Notes under the pieces: generated by a model
Database searches by the model: none
What the model was told of the DNA's origin: nothing
Seen by the model: the letters and a program-made list of their open reading frames with translations, nothing else
Translations under genes and position numbers: made by a program
Source of the DNA: Thermodesulfobacteriota bacterium
GTDB lineage: Bacteria > Desulfobacterota > GWC2-55-46
Length of the DNA: 64,000 nt
Assembly (NCBI GenBank): GCA_030583865.1
Contig: CP129479.1
Coordinates: 384,744 to 448,743 of the forward strand
Direction: 5' to 3'
In this document: positions 16,114 to 25,166 of the stretch, one piece after another
Position numbering within the stretch: position 1 is the first letter of the stretch
Layout: each line of letters starts with the position of its first letter

Positions 16114-17867
16114 AGCTCGCACTTACGGTGCTGAAAAACAAGGGCGGCGGGCTCGAGGTCCTCGACTGCGAGACATTCCCCTTCAGGAAGGCCGGGTGGG
16201 AAGAGCCCGGCCTGAGGGAGTACATAGACGCCTTTTCAAGGATCGTAAGCGAAAATAAGGGCGACCTGAGATACATAGTATCCGACACCCTCTCGAGGCT
16301 TGACGGACGCACCCATTTCTATGACAAGCTCTCAAAATGTGTACAGCTCATTGAAGCAATAGAGAGCGCAAAGGGGGATCTCAGGATAGAGAACCTCGAA
16401 CCGGCGCTCTATGCCGGGCTGAAAGACATACTCGGCAGAAGGGGCACAAGATGGAGCGGCGGCAGGGCGCGCTTTCTTCTCTTGAGAATAGCGAGGGCCG
16501 CACGCCTGCCCTTCAGGCTTGGACTTGCGTTCTTTCTGGATATCCTGCTCCTCATGCTCGCCTGGGTCATCCTGCCCAAGCCTGCGGAAATGGATTACGA
16601 CTGCGCCTTTCTGAGCTTTTACGACTACAGGTGCAAAAAGGATGGCAGGTTCAGGGACGACTACTTCCAGCCCCTTATCGAGCGCGCTATAGGGCAGGGC
16701 GGCAGGGTCGCGGTATTCCTCGCGCTATACCTGAACCTCTCCCCCTGGAAGCCGGTGAGATATATGAAAGGCCACATAACGGCGCTCCGAGACATAGCAA
16801 GGATGTCAGGGGAAAGCGGTTTCGGCCTTTCGGTCTGCAACAGGTTCTTGTCCACAGGCGGCCTTGCGAGGGCCTATTTCAAATCCGCAGGCTCGCTGCT
16901 CAAAGCCGGAAAAAAGATCTCGCACCAGGGGCATAATGTCACAGCCCTCGTCAACGCGTCGATGGAGGAGGATTATTTCAGGTGCGAGCACATATACGCC
17001 TGGAAGCAGTTCTATTTTTTTGAAAGGCTCCTCTCGGGTTTTTCCATAAAGAGGATAGTCTACGCCTACGAGAACCATCCCTGGGAGAAGCTCCTTGCGT
17101 TGCAGAGGAACCGGATGAGCCCGGCTACCCGGCTCGTCGGTTTCCAGCACACCAGTTTTTCGATGAAGCTCCTGCAATACTTCCCCGGCGTATTCGAACG
17201 GGACCTCCCCTTTTATCCAGACAAGATACTTACGGCGGGGAGGGTGCCTGAGGAGGTGATGAACGGATTCGGCGCGTACGCCAAGGGCCTTGTCGAGCCT
17301 GGGTGCGCCCTCCGGCACGAATACATCTGGAAAGGGCGCTTCGGATGGGGGCGCGGCAGAGATGACTTCAGAAAAAAGGTGGCTTACGCCTTCTCCTTTG
17401 ACATTAGCGTCTATCCGGCGATATTGGACGCCCTCAAGGACACTTTTCAGGGGAGCGAGTACACGGTCTACTTGAAGGTCCATCCAATAGTGCCGGTCGA
17501 GGCCGTTATAAAGGGGAAGCTCCCGGATAATTTTATCATGGCCAAGTACATGCCCTGGGAAGACATTTTCCGGGAGATAGACATACTTTTCTATGACGAC
17601 AATTCGCTCGGCATAGAAGCCCTTAAGCACCCGGTCGACGTGGTTTATTTCGGGCTGGCCTGTTCGACCTATGACTGCGACAGGTTGTTTAAATACGGGA
17701 AAGAGAAGATAGCCGTCCACTCGAAAGAGGACCTCAGGAGGTTCATAAGCGGATATTACGGTGGCAGGACAAAGCCCGGAAAGGATCTCCGGCACAGGGC
17801 CGGATACCTCTCCCGATATTTCGCGCCAATTACGACTGAAAGGCTCGACAGGTTCCTTCATTGCTGA
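16110..17867 (+). CDS. Uncharacterised surface-carbohydrate biosynthesis protein, GT-B-like
   Basis: A 585-residue protein with one hydrophobic stretch around residues 130-155 (LGLAFFLDILLLMLAWVIL). A large soluble domain follows with YENHPWEK, LVGFQHTSF and VYLKVHPIVP. These features recall a family of long surface-carbohydrate proteins and CDP-glycerol-phosphotransferase-like GT-B folds, but I cannot name the reaction. It shares general layout with the 610-residue protein at 10039 (a QH motif, then a late conserved acidic segment). It is the last gene of the first transcription unit; a promoter for the next unit lies 32 bases after its stop. Confidence 0.6.
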   Translation: MKLALTVLKNKGGGLEVLDCETFPFRKAGWEEPGLREYIDAFSRIVSENKGDLRYIVSDTLSRLDGRTHFYDKLSKCVQLIEAIESAKGDLRIENLEPALYAGLKDILGRRGTRWSGGRARFLLLRIARAARLPFRLGLAFFLDILLLMLAWVILPKPAEMDYDCAFLSFYDYRCKKDGRFRDDYFQPLIERAIGQGGRVAVFLALYLNLSPWKPVRYMKGHITALRDIARMSGESGFGLSVCNRFLSTGGLARAYFKSAGSLLKAGKKISHQGHNVTALVNASMEEDYFRCEHIYAWKQFYFFERLLSGFSIKRIVYAYENHPWEKLLALQRNRMSPATRLVGFQHTSFSMKLLQYFPGVFERDLPFYPDKILTAGRVPEEVMNGFGAYAKGLVEPGCALRHEYIWKGRFGWGRGRDDFRKKVAYAFSFDISVYPAILDALKDTFQGSEYTVYLKVHPIVPVEAVIKGKLPDNFIMAKYMPWEDIFREIDILFYDDNSLGIEALKHPVDVVYFGLACSTYDCDRLFKYGKEKIAVHSKEDLRRFISGYYGGRTKPGKDLRHRAGYLSRYFAPITTERLDRFLHC

Positions 17868-17898
17868 ATGGCGGCCTTTTGCCGATATTCGGGGCGAT

Positions 17899-17926
17899 TT
17901 GACAAAAATTACGAAATCGATAGAAT
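17899..17926 (+). promoter_or_regulatory. Sigma-70-type promoter for the second glycan unit
   Basis: Perfect -35 TTGACA (17899-17904), 16-base spacer and -10 TAGAAT (17921-17926). The expected start is near 17933, giving a leader of about 158 bases before the aldolase gene at 18091. It lies in the only gap above 200 bases within the 43-kb locus, so it splits the locus into two units. No terminator for the upstream unit was seen. Confidence 0.65.
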
Positions 17927-18090
17927 TGAATTCGAGACAGGCGCGTATTGAAAAAAGGCCGAACCAGGGCGCCGTTTAGAGGTAAAGGTCAGCAGCCGGC
18001 AAGAGAAGTTCCATCCCGTTCAGTCCCCCAGTCCGGTCCTTTTCATCCGGGACACTCACCCAGGCAAATTCCAAAATCAAACGAAGGCAC

Positions 18091-18876
18091 ATGAAGGGAA
18101 AGCATAAGGCTCCCTTGCAAGAGCGCCTCCGGGCGGGCGAGCTCACCATCGGTTCATGGATAACGCTCGGCCATCCGTCAGTAGCCGAGATCCTGGCTGG
18201 TGCGGGTTTCGACTGGCTGGCCGTGGACATGGAGCATTCCGCCATCACGCTGAGCGAGGCCCAGGCGCTGATACAGGCCATAGAGCTTGGCGGCTCGGTG
18301 CCGCTCGTAAGGGTGGGCTCGAACGACCCGAACGAGATAAAGAGGGTCATGGACGCCGGGGCGCACGGAGTCATCGTGCCAATGGTGAATTCGCGGGAAG
18401 ACGCAGTTCGCGCGGTGCGAGCCGCCAACTACCCTCCACGCGGCGCTCGCGGCGTCGGGCTCGCGAGGGCCCAGGGTTACGGCCTCGGGTTCGAGAGATA
18501 CAAGGCGTGGCTCAGGGAGAACTGCGTGGTAATCGTGCAGATAGAGCACATCGAAGCCGTAAAAAACCTCGAAAGCATACTCGCCACGGAAGGCGTTGAC
18601 GCGTTCATCGTGGGCCCTTATGACCTTTCAGGTTCGCTCGGCAGGCCCGGAGAGTTCGATCATCCCGAGGTGATCTCGGCGCTCGAAAAGGTTAAGGAGG
18701 CGGCAGCGGGGGCAGGCACGCCTTCCGGATTCCACGTCATACCTCCTGATTGGAGGGAGGCGTCGGCCAGAATAGCCGAAGGGTACAGGTTCATAGGGTT
18801 CAGCCTTGATACGCTCTTTCTGGGCGCTTCGTGCGGGGAGGGGCTCAAGAACCTGCGGAGCCTGAGCTTCGCGTGA
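18091..18876 (+). CDS. HpcH/HpaI-family class II aldolase
   Basis: A 261-residue TIM-barrel aldolase with DWLAVDMEHS (about residues 44-53), VRVGSND with the pyruvate-binding Arg, VQIEHIEAV holding a metal-ligand Glu, and VGPYDLSGSLG holding the metal-ligand Asp. Family members (HpaI, GarL, RhmA) reversibly add pyruvate to an aldehyde, making 2-keto-3-deoxy acids. The usual role is catabolic, but here it heads a polysaccharide operon and is followed by a 2-hydroxyacid dehydrogenase and a HAD phosphatase. It may therefore build or trim a keto-deoxy sugar acid. GAAGGCAC precedes the ATG. Confidence 0.85.
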   Translation: MKGKHKAPLQERLRAGELTIGSWITLGHPSVAEILAGAGFDWLAVDMEHSAITLSEAQALIQAIELGGSVPLVRVGSNDPNEIKRVMDAGAHGVIVPMVNSREDAVRAVRAANYPPRGARGVGLARAQGYGLGFERYKAWLRENCVVIVQIEHIEAVKNLESILATEGVDAFIVGPYDLSGSLGRPGEFDHPEVISALEKVKEAAAGAGTPSGFHVIPPDWREASARIAEGYRFIGFSLDTLFLGASCGEGLKNLRSLSFA

Positions 18877-19826
18877 AGGTGCTTATCTCTACCTCGACTT
18901 TCGGTGAATACGATCGCTCGCCGCTGGATGTCCTTAAGGGGAGCGGTTTCGAGCCAGTCATGAACCCGTACGGGCGGACGCTCAAAAGGCATGAGCTGAA
19001 GGCCCTCGCAAAGGACGCAGCGGGCCTCATTGCCGGGACAGAGCGCCTGGACGGCCCGGTCCTCGGCGCAATGCGGGGGCTTAGGATAATATCGCGCTGC
19101 GGCGCTGGGCTCGACAACATCGACCTCGACGCCGCAAAGAGGCTCGGTGTGGCGGTATATAATACTCCCTCCGGTCCCACTCTCGCCGTGGCAGAGCTTG
19201 CGGTCGCCCTTCTCCTGAACCTCGCGCGCCGGATAACCGAGATGGACCGCGATGTCCGTAAAGGGGTCTGGAGGAAATCAGCCGGGAGCCTCCTGAAAGG
19301 AAAAAAGGTCGGGATAATCGGTTTCGGCAGGATAGGGAGAAAGGTCGCTGCGCTCCTTTCTCCTTTCGGCGCGGAGATCCGTTACTTTGACCCGTGCAGG
19401 GACGAAAGTGATTCCGGATGCAGTCCGTCGGATATTGACGAGCTGCTTGCGTGGGCCGACGCAATAACAATCCATGCGTCTCTGGCTTCGCAGTGTATGA
19501 GGATACTCGGGCTGAGGGAGCTATCCCTTATGAAAGAGGGCGCAATCCTCGTAAATACATCTAGGGGAGGTGTTGTGGACGAGGCCGCGCTGTACGAGGC
19601 GCTCTCCTCAGGCAGGCTCTCCGGCGCCGCGCTCGACGTATTCGAGGAGGAGCCGTACAGCGGCCCGCTAACAGCGCTCCCTAACGTCATACTCACCCCG
19701 CACATAGGCTCGTACGCCCGGGAAGCGCGCTCGGAGATGGAAATGGAGGCTGTATCCAACCTCCTCAAGGGCTTTGGCGTCGCCTCTCTCGCGACCGGGG
19801 CGGAAAAGGGGGCAGGGCGATCATAA
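18873..19826 (+). CDS. D-isomer-specific 2-hydroxyacid dehydrogenase (SerA-like)
   Basis: A 317-residue enzyme with the NAD-binding motif GIIGFGRIGRKVA near residue 150, NTSRGGVVDE near 228 holding the catalytic region, and TPHIGSY near 285 with the catalytic His. It lacks the ACT domain of full-length SerA. It reduces 2-keto acids to D-2-hydroxy acids or the reverse. GTG 18873 overlaps the aldolase stop as GTGA. An aldolase-dehydrogenase pair could make a reduced 3-deoxy aldonic or glyceric-type group for the glycan. Catalysis is confidently assigned to the family, the substrate is not. Confidence 0.85.
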   Translation: MKVLISTSTFGEYDRSPLDVLKGSGFEPVMNPYGRTLKRHELKALAKDAAGLIAGTERLDGPVLGAMRGLRIISRCGAGLDNIDLDAAKRLGVAVYNTPSGPTLAVAELAVALLLNLARRITEMDRDVRKGVWRKSAGSLLKGKKVGIIGFGRIGRKVAALLSPFGAEIRYFDPCRDESDSGCSPSDIDELLAWADAITIHASLASQCMRILGLRELSLMKEGAILVNTSRGGVVDEAALYEALSSGRLSGAALDVFEEEPYSGPLTALPNVILTPHIGSYAREARSEMEMEAVSNLLKGFGVASLATGAEKGAGRS

Positions 19827-20461
19827 AGGCCATAGCATTCGATTTCGACGGCGTCATCCTGGAGTCAGCTCAAATAAAGACCGAGGCGTTCAAGGAGCTC
19901 TTCTCGAAATACCCGGAAAAGGTGGACGAGATAGTCGAGTACCACCGCGCCCACGAAGGGGTCTCGCGATACAGGAAGTTCAGGCACTTCTGCGAGAACA
20001 TAATCGGGACCGAATATACCGAAGAGGCCGGGCGGAAGCTCGGGAAAGAATTCTCGGCCCTCGTGTATGGGAAGGTTCTCAATGCCCCGTTTGTAAAAGG
20101 CGCGTCTGAATTCTTCGAAAGGCACCACGCCGAATACCTCATGTTCATAGCCTCGGGGACCCCTGCGGAAGAGCTTGCCGATATCGTAAAGGCAAGGGGG
20201 ATCGCCGGGTATTTCAGGGACGTTTATGGGAGCCCCATGCTCAAGGCAGACGCGCTTCGGGATATGATGGGAAGGCATGGCCTTTCAGGTGAAGAGATTG
20301 TTTTTGTCGGAGACGCAGCAGCGGACCGGGACGCGGCAATGGAGGCCGGGACCAACTTCATAGCAAGGGTTTCAGGCGACGGCGGCCCGCTTAAAAACGA
20401 ACGGCACAGGATAAAAGACCTCGACGGGCTAATGGGGCTCATAAAAGGGCTTGGCCGATAA
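19820..20461 (+). CDS. HAD-superfamily phosphatase with apparent ATC start
   Basis: About 213 residues. Motif I is DFDGVILES near the very N-terminus, motif II is the Ser in IASGTP, and motif IV is VGDAAADRDAAMEAG, so it is a PGP-like HAD phosphatase. Motif I lies upstream of the first canonical start (GTG 19922), and no ATG, GTG or TTG is in frame between 19742 and 19922. The reading frame begins naturally at ATC 19820, seven bases before the upstream stop ends, after GGGGGCAGGG. It would encode (M)IKAIAFDFDG, as in relatives that start MIKAI. Either ATC initiates, or a G-to-C change or error has hit the ATG. It could dephosphorylate a sugar-acid phosphate, KdsC-like in role. Confidence 0.82.
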   Translation: MIKAIAFDFDGVILESAQIKTEAFKELFSKYPEKVDEIVEYHRAHEGVSRYRKFRHFCENIIGTEYTEEAGRKLGKEFSALVYGKVLNAPFVKGASEFFERHHAEYLMFIASGTPAEELADIVKARGIAGYFRDVYGSPMLKADALRDMMGRHGLSGEEIVFVGDAAADRDAAMEAGTNFIARVSGDGGPLKNERHRIKDLDGLMGLIKGLGR

Positions 20462-20471
20462 AGGAGCGGAG

Positions 20472-21395
20472 ATGGGAAAGGCTGTCGTTTTCGGCGGGTC
20501 GGGCTTTTTGGGAAGCCATGTGGCGGATGAGCTCACGAATGCCGGGCTCGAGGTCGCGATATTCGATAGAAAGCGCTCGCCCTTTCTCCAGCCATCCCAG
20601 GAGATGCTCATAGGAGACATACTGAACGAAAAGCAGGTCAGGGAGGCCGTGAGAGGCGCGGACTACGTCTATAACTTCGCCGGGCTCGCCGACATAGAGG
20701 AGTGCCGGGCAAGGCCAATAGACACTGTCAAATACAATATCCTCGGGAACTCCATAATCCTCGAGGCCGCGGCCTCGGAAAAAGCTGAAAGGTTCGTGTT
20801 CGCGAGCACCATGTACGTGTACAGCGACGCGGGGGCCTTCTACAGGATAAGCAAGCAGGCATCCGAGTTGATGATAGAGGACTACAGCCGCCTCCATGGG
20901 CTCCCCTACACCATAATGAGGTACGGCTCGCTTTACGGCGAGCGCTCTGATGAGAGGAACAGCGTATTCCGGATACTCAAGGAGGCCGTAACCGAAGGGA
21001 GGGTCACATATTACGGGAGCGGGGACGAGGAAAGGGAGTTCCTGCACGTGAAGGACGCGGCGCGGTCGAGCGTAGAGGTGCTCGACAGATCCTTCAGGAA
21101 CGAATGCGTGATAGTGACGGGGCACAAGGCGGTGAAGTACAGGGAGTTCCTCGATATGGTGGCCGAGATGCTCAAGGGCAGGGTCGTGGTCGAGTACAGG
21201 GAAAGAAAGCAGGACACGCACTACAGGATAACCCCCTACGCTTTCAACCCGAGGTTCGCGAAGAAGATGAGCCCCCCGCAGCACGTGGACCTGGGGCAGG
21301 GGCTCCTTCATTGCATAAACGAGATATACACTGGCATGCAGAGTGAGAAAAGGAAGTATGTGGAGCTGTCGCTCGGAAGCATGGACATGAGCTGA
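20472..21395 (+). CDS. NAD-dependent sugar epimerase/dehydratase
   Basis: A 307-residue extended SDR with VVFGGSGFLGSHVA near the N-terminus (GxxGxxG), ASTMYVY holding the catalytic Ser/Thr, and YRISK as the YxxxK motif. ATG 20472 follows AAGGAGCGGAG; a longer in-frame GTG/TTG-type start at 20451 would overlap the HAD gene and has no ribosome site. Members epimerise or dehydrate nucleotide sugars. It sits 11 bases before a radical SAM gene in a block that ends with CDP-sugar genes, so a CDP- or CMP-linked substrate is possible but unproven. Confidence 0.82.
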   Translation: MGKAVVFGGSGFLGSHVADELTNAGLEVAIFDRKRSPFLQPSQEMLIGDILNEKQVREAVRGADYVYNFAGLADIEECRARPIDTVKYNILGNSIILEAAASEKAERFVFASTMYVYSDAGAFYRISKQASELMIEDYSRLHGLPYTIMRYGSLYGERSDERNSVFRILKEAVTEGRVTYYGSGDEEREFLHVKDAARSSVEVLDRSFRNECVIVTGHKAVKYREFLDMVAEMLKGRVVVEYRERKQDTHYRITPYAFNPRFAKKMSPPQHVDLGQGLLHCINEIYTGMQSEKRKYVELSLGSMDMS

Positions 21396-21406
21396 GGCCC
21401 GGGAAA

Positions 21407-22966
21407 GTGAAAAGCAGAACCGTCGTACTCATAAACCCCGGCCATGACGACGAGGTCGACCCGAAGGTCGCCAGGTCTTTCGGCGCAATGACGAGGAAGG
21501 TCCGGAGGGAGGACCCGCCCGTCTCGATCCTGAACCTCGGCGGCTATATACGCGACCACGGCTATGATGTCGTGGTGGTCGACACACACGTGGAACCGGA
21601 ATACAGGAGAACAATCCAGGGCCTCCTCAGGGAGAAGCCGCTCGCGATCGGGTTCTCGGTAATCATAGGCAAGTTCGCGAAGAACGCGCTAGGCCTTACG
21701 AAGATGGCGAAGGAGCTCGCCCCGGATGTCCCGGTAGTATGGGGCGGGAAGCTAGTGCATCTTGCCGGGCGCCTCGCGCTCGAGCGCCCTGACATAGATT
21801 TCGTCATTACAGGCGACGGCGAGCTGCCTTTTCTGAAGCTTCTCGATGCGCTCAGGGAGGAAAAGGATTACAGGGGCATCCCGGGCGTGGGTTATAGGGA
21901 AAACGGGAGGCCAGTAATAAACGAGAACACCTTCAGGGTCGAGAGGCTCGACGACATATACATATCCAGGGATTTCGGCTGGGAGCTCGTGAGGAAGCAC
22001 GTGAACAGGCAGCAAGTCCCCTATTTCATCAGCCTCTACACGAGCAGGGGCTGCAAGTTCAACTGCTCGTTCTGTTATCTCAAGGACATTAAGGAGCTCG
22101 AAAGCGGGATGCGCCTCCGGAGGAGGTCCGCGGAGAACATTATAAGCGAGATAGGCTACCTGCATGAGAACTTCGGGATAGACGTCGTCACCTTCGGGGA
22201 CGACGACTTCCTTTCCGAGGCGGAGAAGATAGCGCCGGTATTCGACTACCTCAGAAGGAAGGGCATCTATATCGAGCACATCTGGACCAACATACATAAC
22301 CTGAGGCCCGAGAACATAGCCCTCTTGAAGGGCGTCTGCCAGACCGTCTGCTACTCAATAGAGACCGCCTCGCCGAGGCTCCAGAGGATTTTAAGAAAGA
22401 GGATATCCGCGGAAAAGGCAATAGAGGTGAACAAGTCGCTCAGAAGGGCTGGCATAAATACCGTCCATAACTTCCTTTTCGGAGTGCCGACCGAGACGGA
22501 CGAGGAGACGAGGATGAACATAGAGCTCCTTAAAAAACTAAAAGAGGTAAACCCCCACATGCGGGCGAACACGTATATTCTGAGCCCCATACCAGGCACC
22601 CCGATATTCCAGTATGCGGAGGAGCTCGCAGGAAAAAAGATGGAATGGAAGCTAGAGGACCTCGCTGATTTTCATTTCCGCTACATGGACGGAGTCGCCC
22701 CCAAGTTCCGCCCGTACTTTACGCCGGAGGATAACCTCCATTACGAGACGGTCTCGGAGATGGCGAATGAGCTCTTTGCCGAGCTCAATTCCGGCCCCAC
22801 GGCGGAGCATCTGGAAAAGATAGGGAGAAGTCCGAGGCTCGGCTACATTTTCAAAGACATCGAATGCATCAGCAGGCCGAAGGGAAAAACGCGCAAGTAC
22901 ATCCTGGACCTCGTGCTCGAGGCCTCGGAGAGAGGGCTTGCGTCGCCTGCGATAGAACCGTTTTAG
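21407..22966 (+). CDS. B12-binding-domain radical SAM protein
   Basis: A 519-residue protein. Residues 1-160 form a cobalamin-binding-like Rossmann domain (GYIRDHGYDVVVVDTH, then VVWGGKLVH), without the DxHxxG of base-on enzymes. The radical SAM core begins near residue 205 with CKFNCSFC (CxxxCxxC) for the 4Fe-4S cluster, followed by TFGDDDF and the family-like FLFGVPTETDEE. Such enzymes methylate unactivated carbons or rearrange substrates; many lie in polysaccharide loci and are uncharacterised. GTG 21407 starts it, 11 bases after the epimerase. A class III aminotransferase follows 11 bases later. Substrate may be a nucleotide sugar or the glycan. Confidence 0.83.
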   Translation: MKSRTVVLINPGHDDEVDPKVARSFGAMTRKVRREDPPVSILNLGGYIRDHGYDVVVVDTHVEPEYRRTIQGLLREKPLAIGFSVIIGKFAKNALGLTKMAKELAPDVPVVWGGKLVHLAGRLALERPDIDFVITGDGELPFLKLLDALREEKDYRGIPGVGYRENGRPVINENTFRVERLDDIYISRDFGWELVRKHVNRQQVPYFISLYTSRGCKFNCSFCYLKDIKELESGMRLRRRSAENIISEIGYLHENFGIDVVTFGDDDFLSEAEKIAPVFDYLRRKGIYIEHIWTNIHNLRPENIALLKGVCQTVCYSIETASPRLQRILRKRISAEKAIEVNKSLRRAGINTVHNFLFGVPTETDEETRMNIELLKKLKEVNPHMRANTYILSPIPGTPIFQYAEELAGKKMEWKLEDLADFHFRYMDGVAPKFRPYFTPEDNLHYETVSEMANELFAELNSGPTAEHLEKIGRSPRLGYIFKDIECISRPKGKTRKYILDLVLEASERGLASPAIEPF

Positions 22967-22977
22967 GAGACGCGCTG

Positions 22978-24393
22978 ATGACCGATTTCAGGGACATAAA
23001 GGCGGCGGTGCAATGGGCCTCCGTGGAGGACGAGGCCTTCATTCGGGACCTCGGCAAGACTGAAGAGGAGATTGCCTCCAGGATGATACGGGAGCGCGGC
23101 TACAGGCACACTTCCTGCCACGGCAGGGTGAGCATAAACCCGCTGGTCTTCGAGTCCGGGCAGGGGAGCATCCTGAAAGACGCGGACGGGAACAGGTACC
23201 TGGACCTGGGCTCAGGCATCTACGTCACGAACCTCGGCCACTCGCACCCCAAGGTGTCGGAGGCTGTCTCAAGGCACGCGAAGACCCTCATGAACTGCCA
23301 CGACTACATGACGCCCGTAAAGGCCGCCTTTCTCGAAAGGCTTGCGGGGCGCCTCGGAGGAGACCTCAAGAATATACACCTATACGACAACGGCACGACC
23401 GCAGTGGAGTTCGCAATTCGCGCGGCAAGGAACATAACCGGAAGGCACGAGATAATCTCGTTCTTCTCAGACCACCACGGCAAGACCTACGGCTCCGCCG
23501 CGCTCGGCCGCCTTACGTCCTCGAACGGGCCCGCACGTCCTTCCGGCTTCCACCTGGTGCCGAGGCCCGATCCTTACAGGCCGGTATGGACAACCCCGGA
23601 CGGGAAGATAGATACGGACGCCTATATCGCCTTCTACGAGCAGTATATAAAGGAAGCGACCACGGGGCTCGTCGCGGCCTTCGTTCTAGAGCCCATCCAG
23701 GGATGGGGCGGCACCATAATACCGCCCGACGATTTCCTGCCGAAGCTTGCGCGCCTGTGCAAAACGCGCGGCATGCTCCTCGTGACCGACGAGATACTGA
23801 CAGGCTCGGGGAGGACCGGGAAGTGGCTCTCGGCAGACTGGTGGGGCGTGAGGCCGGACATAACCGTACTCGGCAAGGGGCTCGGGAACGGCTTCCCCAT
23901 GAGCGCGCTCGTGGTGAAGGAGGAGCACGCCTGGGCCCTCCCGAAGATAGCGCCCTCGACCACCTTCGGCGGAAACCCGATGGCCTGCGCCGCCGGGCTC
24001 GCGACAATCGAGGCCATCGAGGAAGAGGACGCAATGGAGCTGGCCGTCGAGAACGGGGGTCATCTCCTCGGAAGATTAAAGGAGCTGAAGGAAGCGCATC
24101 CCATAATAGGCGACGTAAGGGGCAAGGGCTGCCTCCTGGGCGTTGAGTTCGTCTGGGACCGGGAAACGAAAAAACCCTTTATAGAGGCGGCCTCGGAAAT
24201 CTATGCCGAGTGCCTTAAAAGGAAGCTCATACCTGGCGTGCCGGTCGTCCATCTCCTCCGCCTTGCGCCGCAACTGACAATCAGGAGAGAGATGCTGGAT
24301 GCTGCCGTCGCCATACTGGATGATAGCATCGGCAGGGTGGAGGAGAAGTTCGGGATGAAAGGCGGGCGTGAAAGGTTGAGGGCGACCGTATGA
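22978..24393 (+). CDS. Class III PLP-dependent aminotransferase
   Basis: A 471-residue fold-type I enzyme related to acetylornithine/4-aminobutyrate aminotransferases and glutamate-1-semialdehyde mutase. Visible are the LVTDEILTGSGRTGKW motif (Asp binding the PLP nitrogen) and the PLP Lys in VLGKGLGNGFPMSA, followed by TTFGGNPMACAAG. ATG 22978 has AGGAG eight bases upstream; an in-frame extension to 22864 lies inside the radical SAM gene and has no ribosome site. In this locus it may aminate a sugar aldehyde or make an amino acid-type decoration. It overlaps rfbF by four bases. Confidence 0.85.
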   Translation: MTDFRDIKAAVQWASVEDEAFIRDLGKTEEEIASRMIRERGYRHTSCHGRVSINPLVFESGQGSILKDADGNRYLDLGSGIYVTNLGHSHPKVSEAVSRHAKTLMNCHDYMTPVKAAFLERLAGRLGGDLKNIHLYDNGTTAVEFAIRAARNITGRHEIISFFSDHHGKTYGSAALGRLTSSNGPARPSGFHLVPRPDPYRPVWTTPDGKIDTDAYIAFYEQYIKEATTGLVAAFVLEPIQGWGGTIIPPDDFLPKLARLCKTRGMLLVTDEILTGSGRTGKWLSADWWGVRPDITVLGKGLGNGFPMSALVVKEEHAWALPKIAPSTTFGGNPMACAAGLATIEAIEEEDAMELAVENGGHLLGRLKELKEAHPIIGDVRGKGCLLGVEFVWDRETKKPFIEAASEIYAECLKRKLIPGVPVVHLLRLAPQLTIRREMLDAAVAILDDSIGRVEEKFGMKGGRERLRATV

Positions 24394-25166
24394 AGGTGGT
24401 CATACTCGCCGGAGGGCTCGGCACAAGGCTCAGCGAAGAGACCTCCTTGAGGCCCAAGCCCATAGTCGAGATAGGCGGAAAGCCCATCCTCTGGCACATC
24501 ATGAGCATATACGGCGCGCACGGCTTTAACGAGTTCGTCATTGCCCTCGGCTACAAGGGCGGCCTCATAAAGGAGTATTTCCTCAACTACTACCTTCACC
24601 AGAGCGATCTCACGATCGACCTCGGCACAGGCATGGTCGAAACCGAAGGTAACGGGAAAAAGGACTGGAGGGTACACCTGGTCGATACCGGTGCGGACTC
24701 GATGACAGGCGGCAGGCTTGAAAAATTGAAGGATAAGCTAAAGGGATCGACCTTCATGCTCACCTACGGGGACGGCGTGGCCGACGTAAATGTGAAGAAG
24801 CTCCTCGAATTCCACAGGTCCCACGGGAGGACGGCCACGGTAACCGTCGTCCGTCCCTCGGCGCGGTTCGGCGAGGTGAGGTTCAACGGCGATTGCCACG
24901 AAATAATGGATTTCAAGGAGAAGCCGCAAACAGGCGAGGGCTGGGTGAACGGAGGGTTTTTCGTATTCGAGCCAGCCATATTCGACTACCTGGACGGGGA
25001 CAAGACAGTTCTCGAGGCCGGGCCGCTTGAGACCCTCGCGAAAAGGAGGGAGCTCATGGCCTTCAGGCACGAGGGCTTCTGGCAATGTATGGACACGATG
25101 CGGGACAAGCAATTCCTGGAGAGGCTCTGGGAGAGCGGGAAGGCGAGGTGGAAGGTATGGAACTGA
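24390..25166 (+). CDS. rfbF: Glucose-1-phosphate cytidylyltransferase
   Basis: A 258-residue enzyme with LAGGLGTRLSEET near the N-terminus, LRPKPIVEIGGKP, and the RfbF-specific LTYGDGVADV and EGFWQCMDTMRD. It makes CDP-glucose from CTP and glucose-1-phosphate. The next gene is rfbG, so the pair delivers CDP-4-keto-6-deoxyglucose, precursor of CDP-linked deoxy and dideoxy sugars (abequose, paratose, tyvelose, yersiniose). The ATG overlaps the aminotransferase stop. Length and motifs match the family well. Confidence 0.93.
   Translation: MKVVILAGGLGTRLSEETSLRPKPIVEIGGKPILWHIMSIYGAHGFNEFVIALGYKGGLIKEYFLNYYLHQSDLTIDLGTGMVETEGNGKKDWRVHLVDTGADSMTGGRLEKLKDKLKGSTFMLTYGDGVADVNVKKLLEFHRSHGRTATVTVVRPSARFGEVRFNGDCHEIMDFKEKPQTGEGWVNGGFFVFEPAIFDYLDGDKTVLEAGPLETLAKRRELMAFRHEGFWQCMDTMRDKQFLERLWESGKARWKVWN

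Noticed and set aside
16806-17861. Long minus-strand ORF (351 codons)
   Set aside because: Antisense to the GT-B-like gene, with composition of a shadow frame and no motif.
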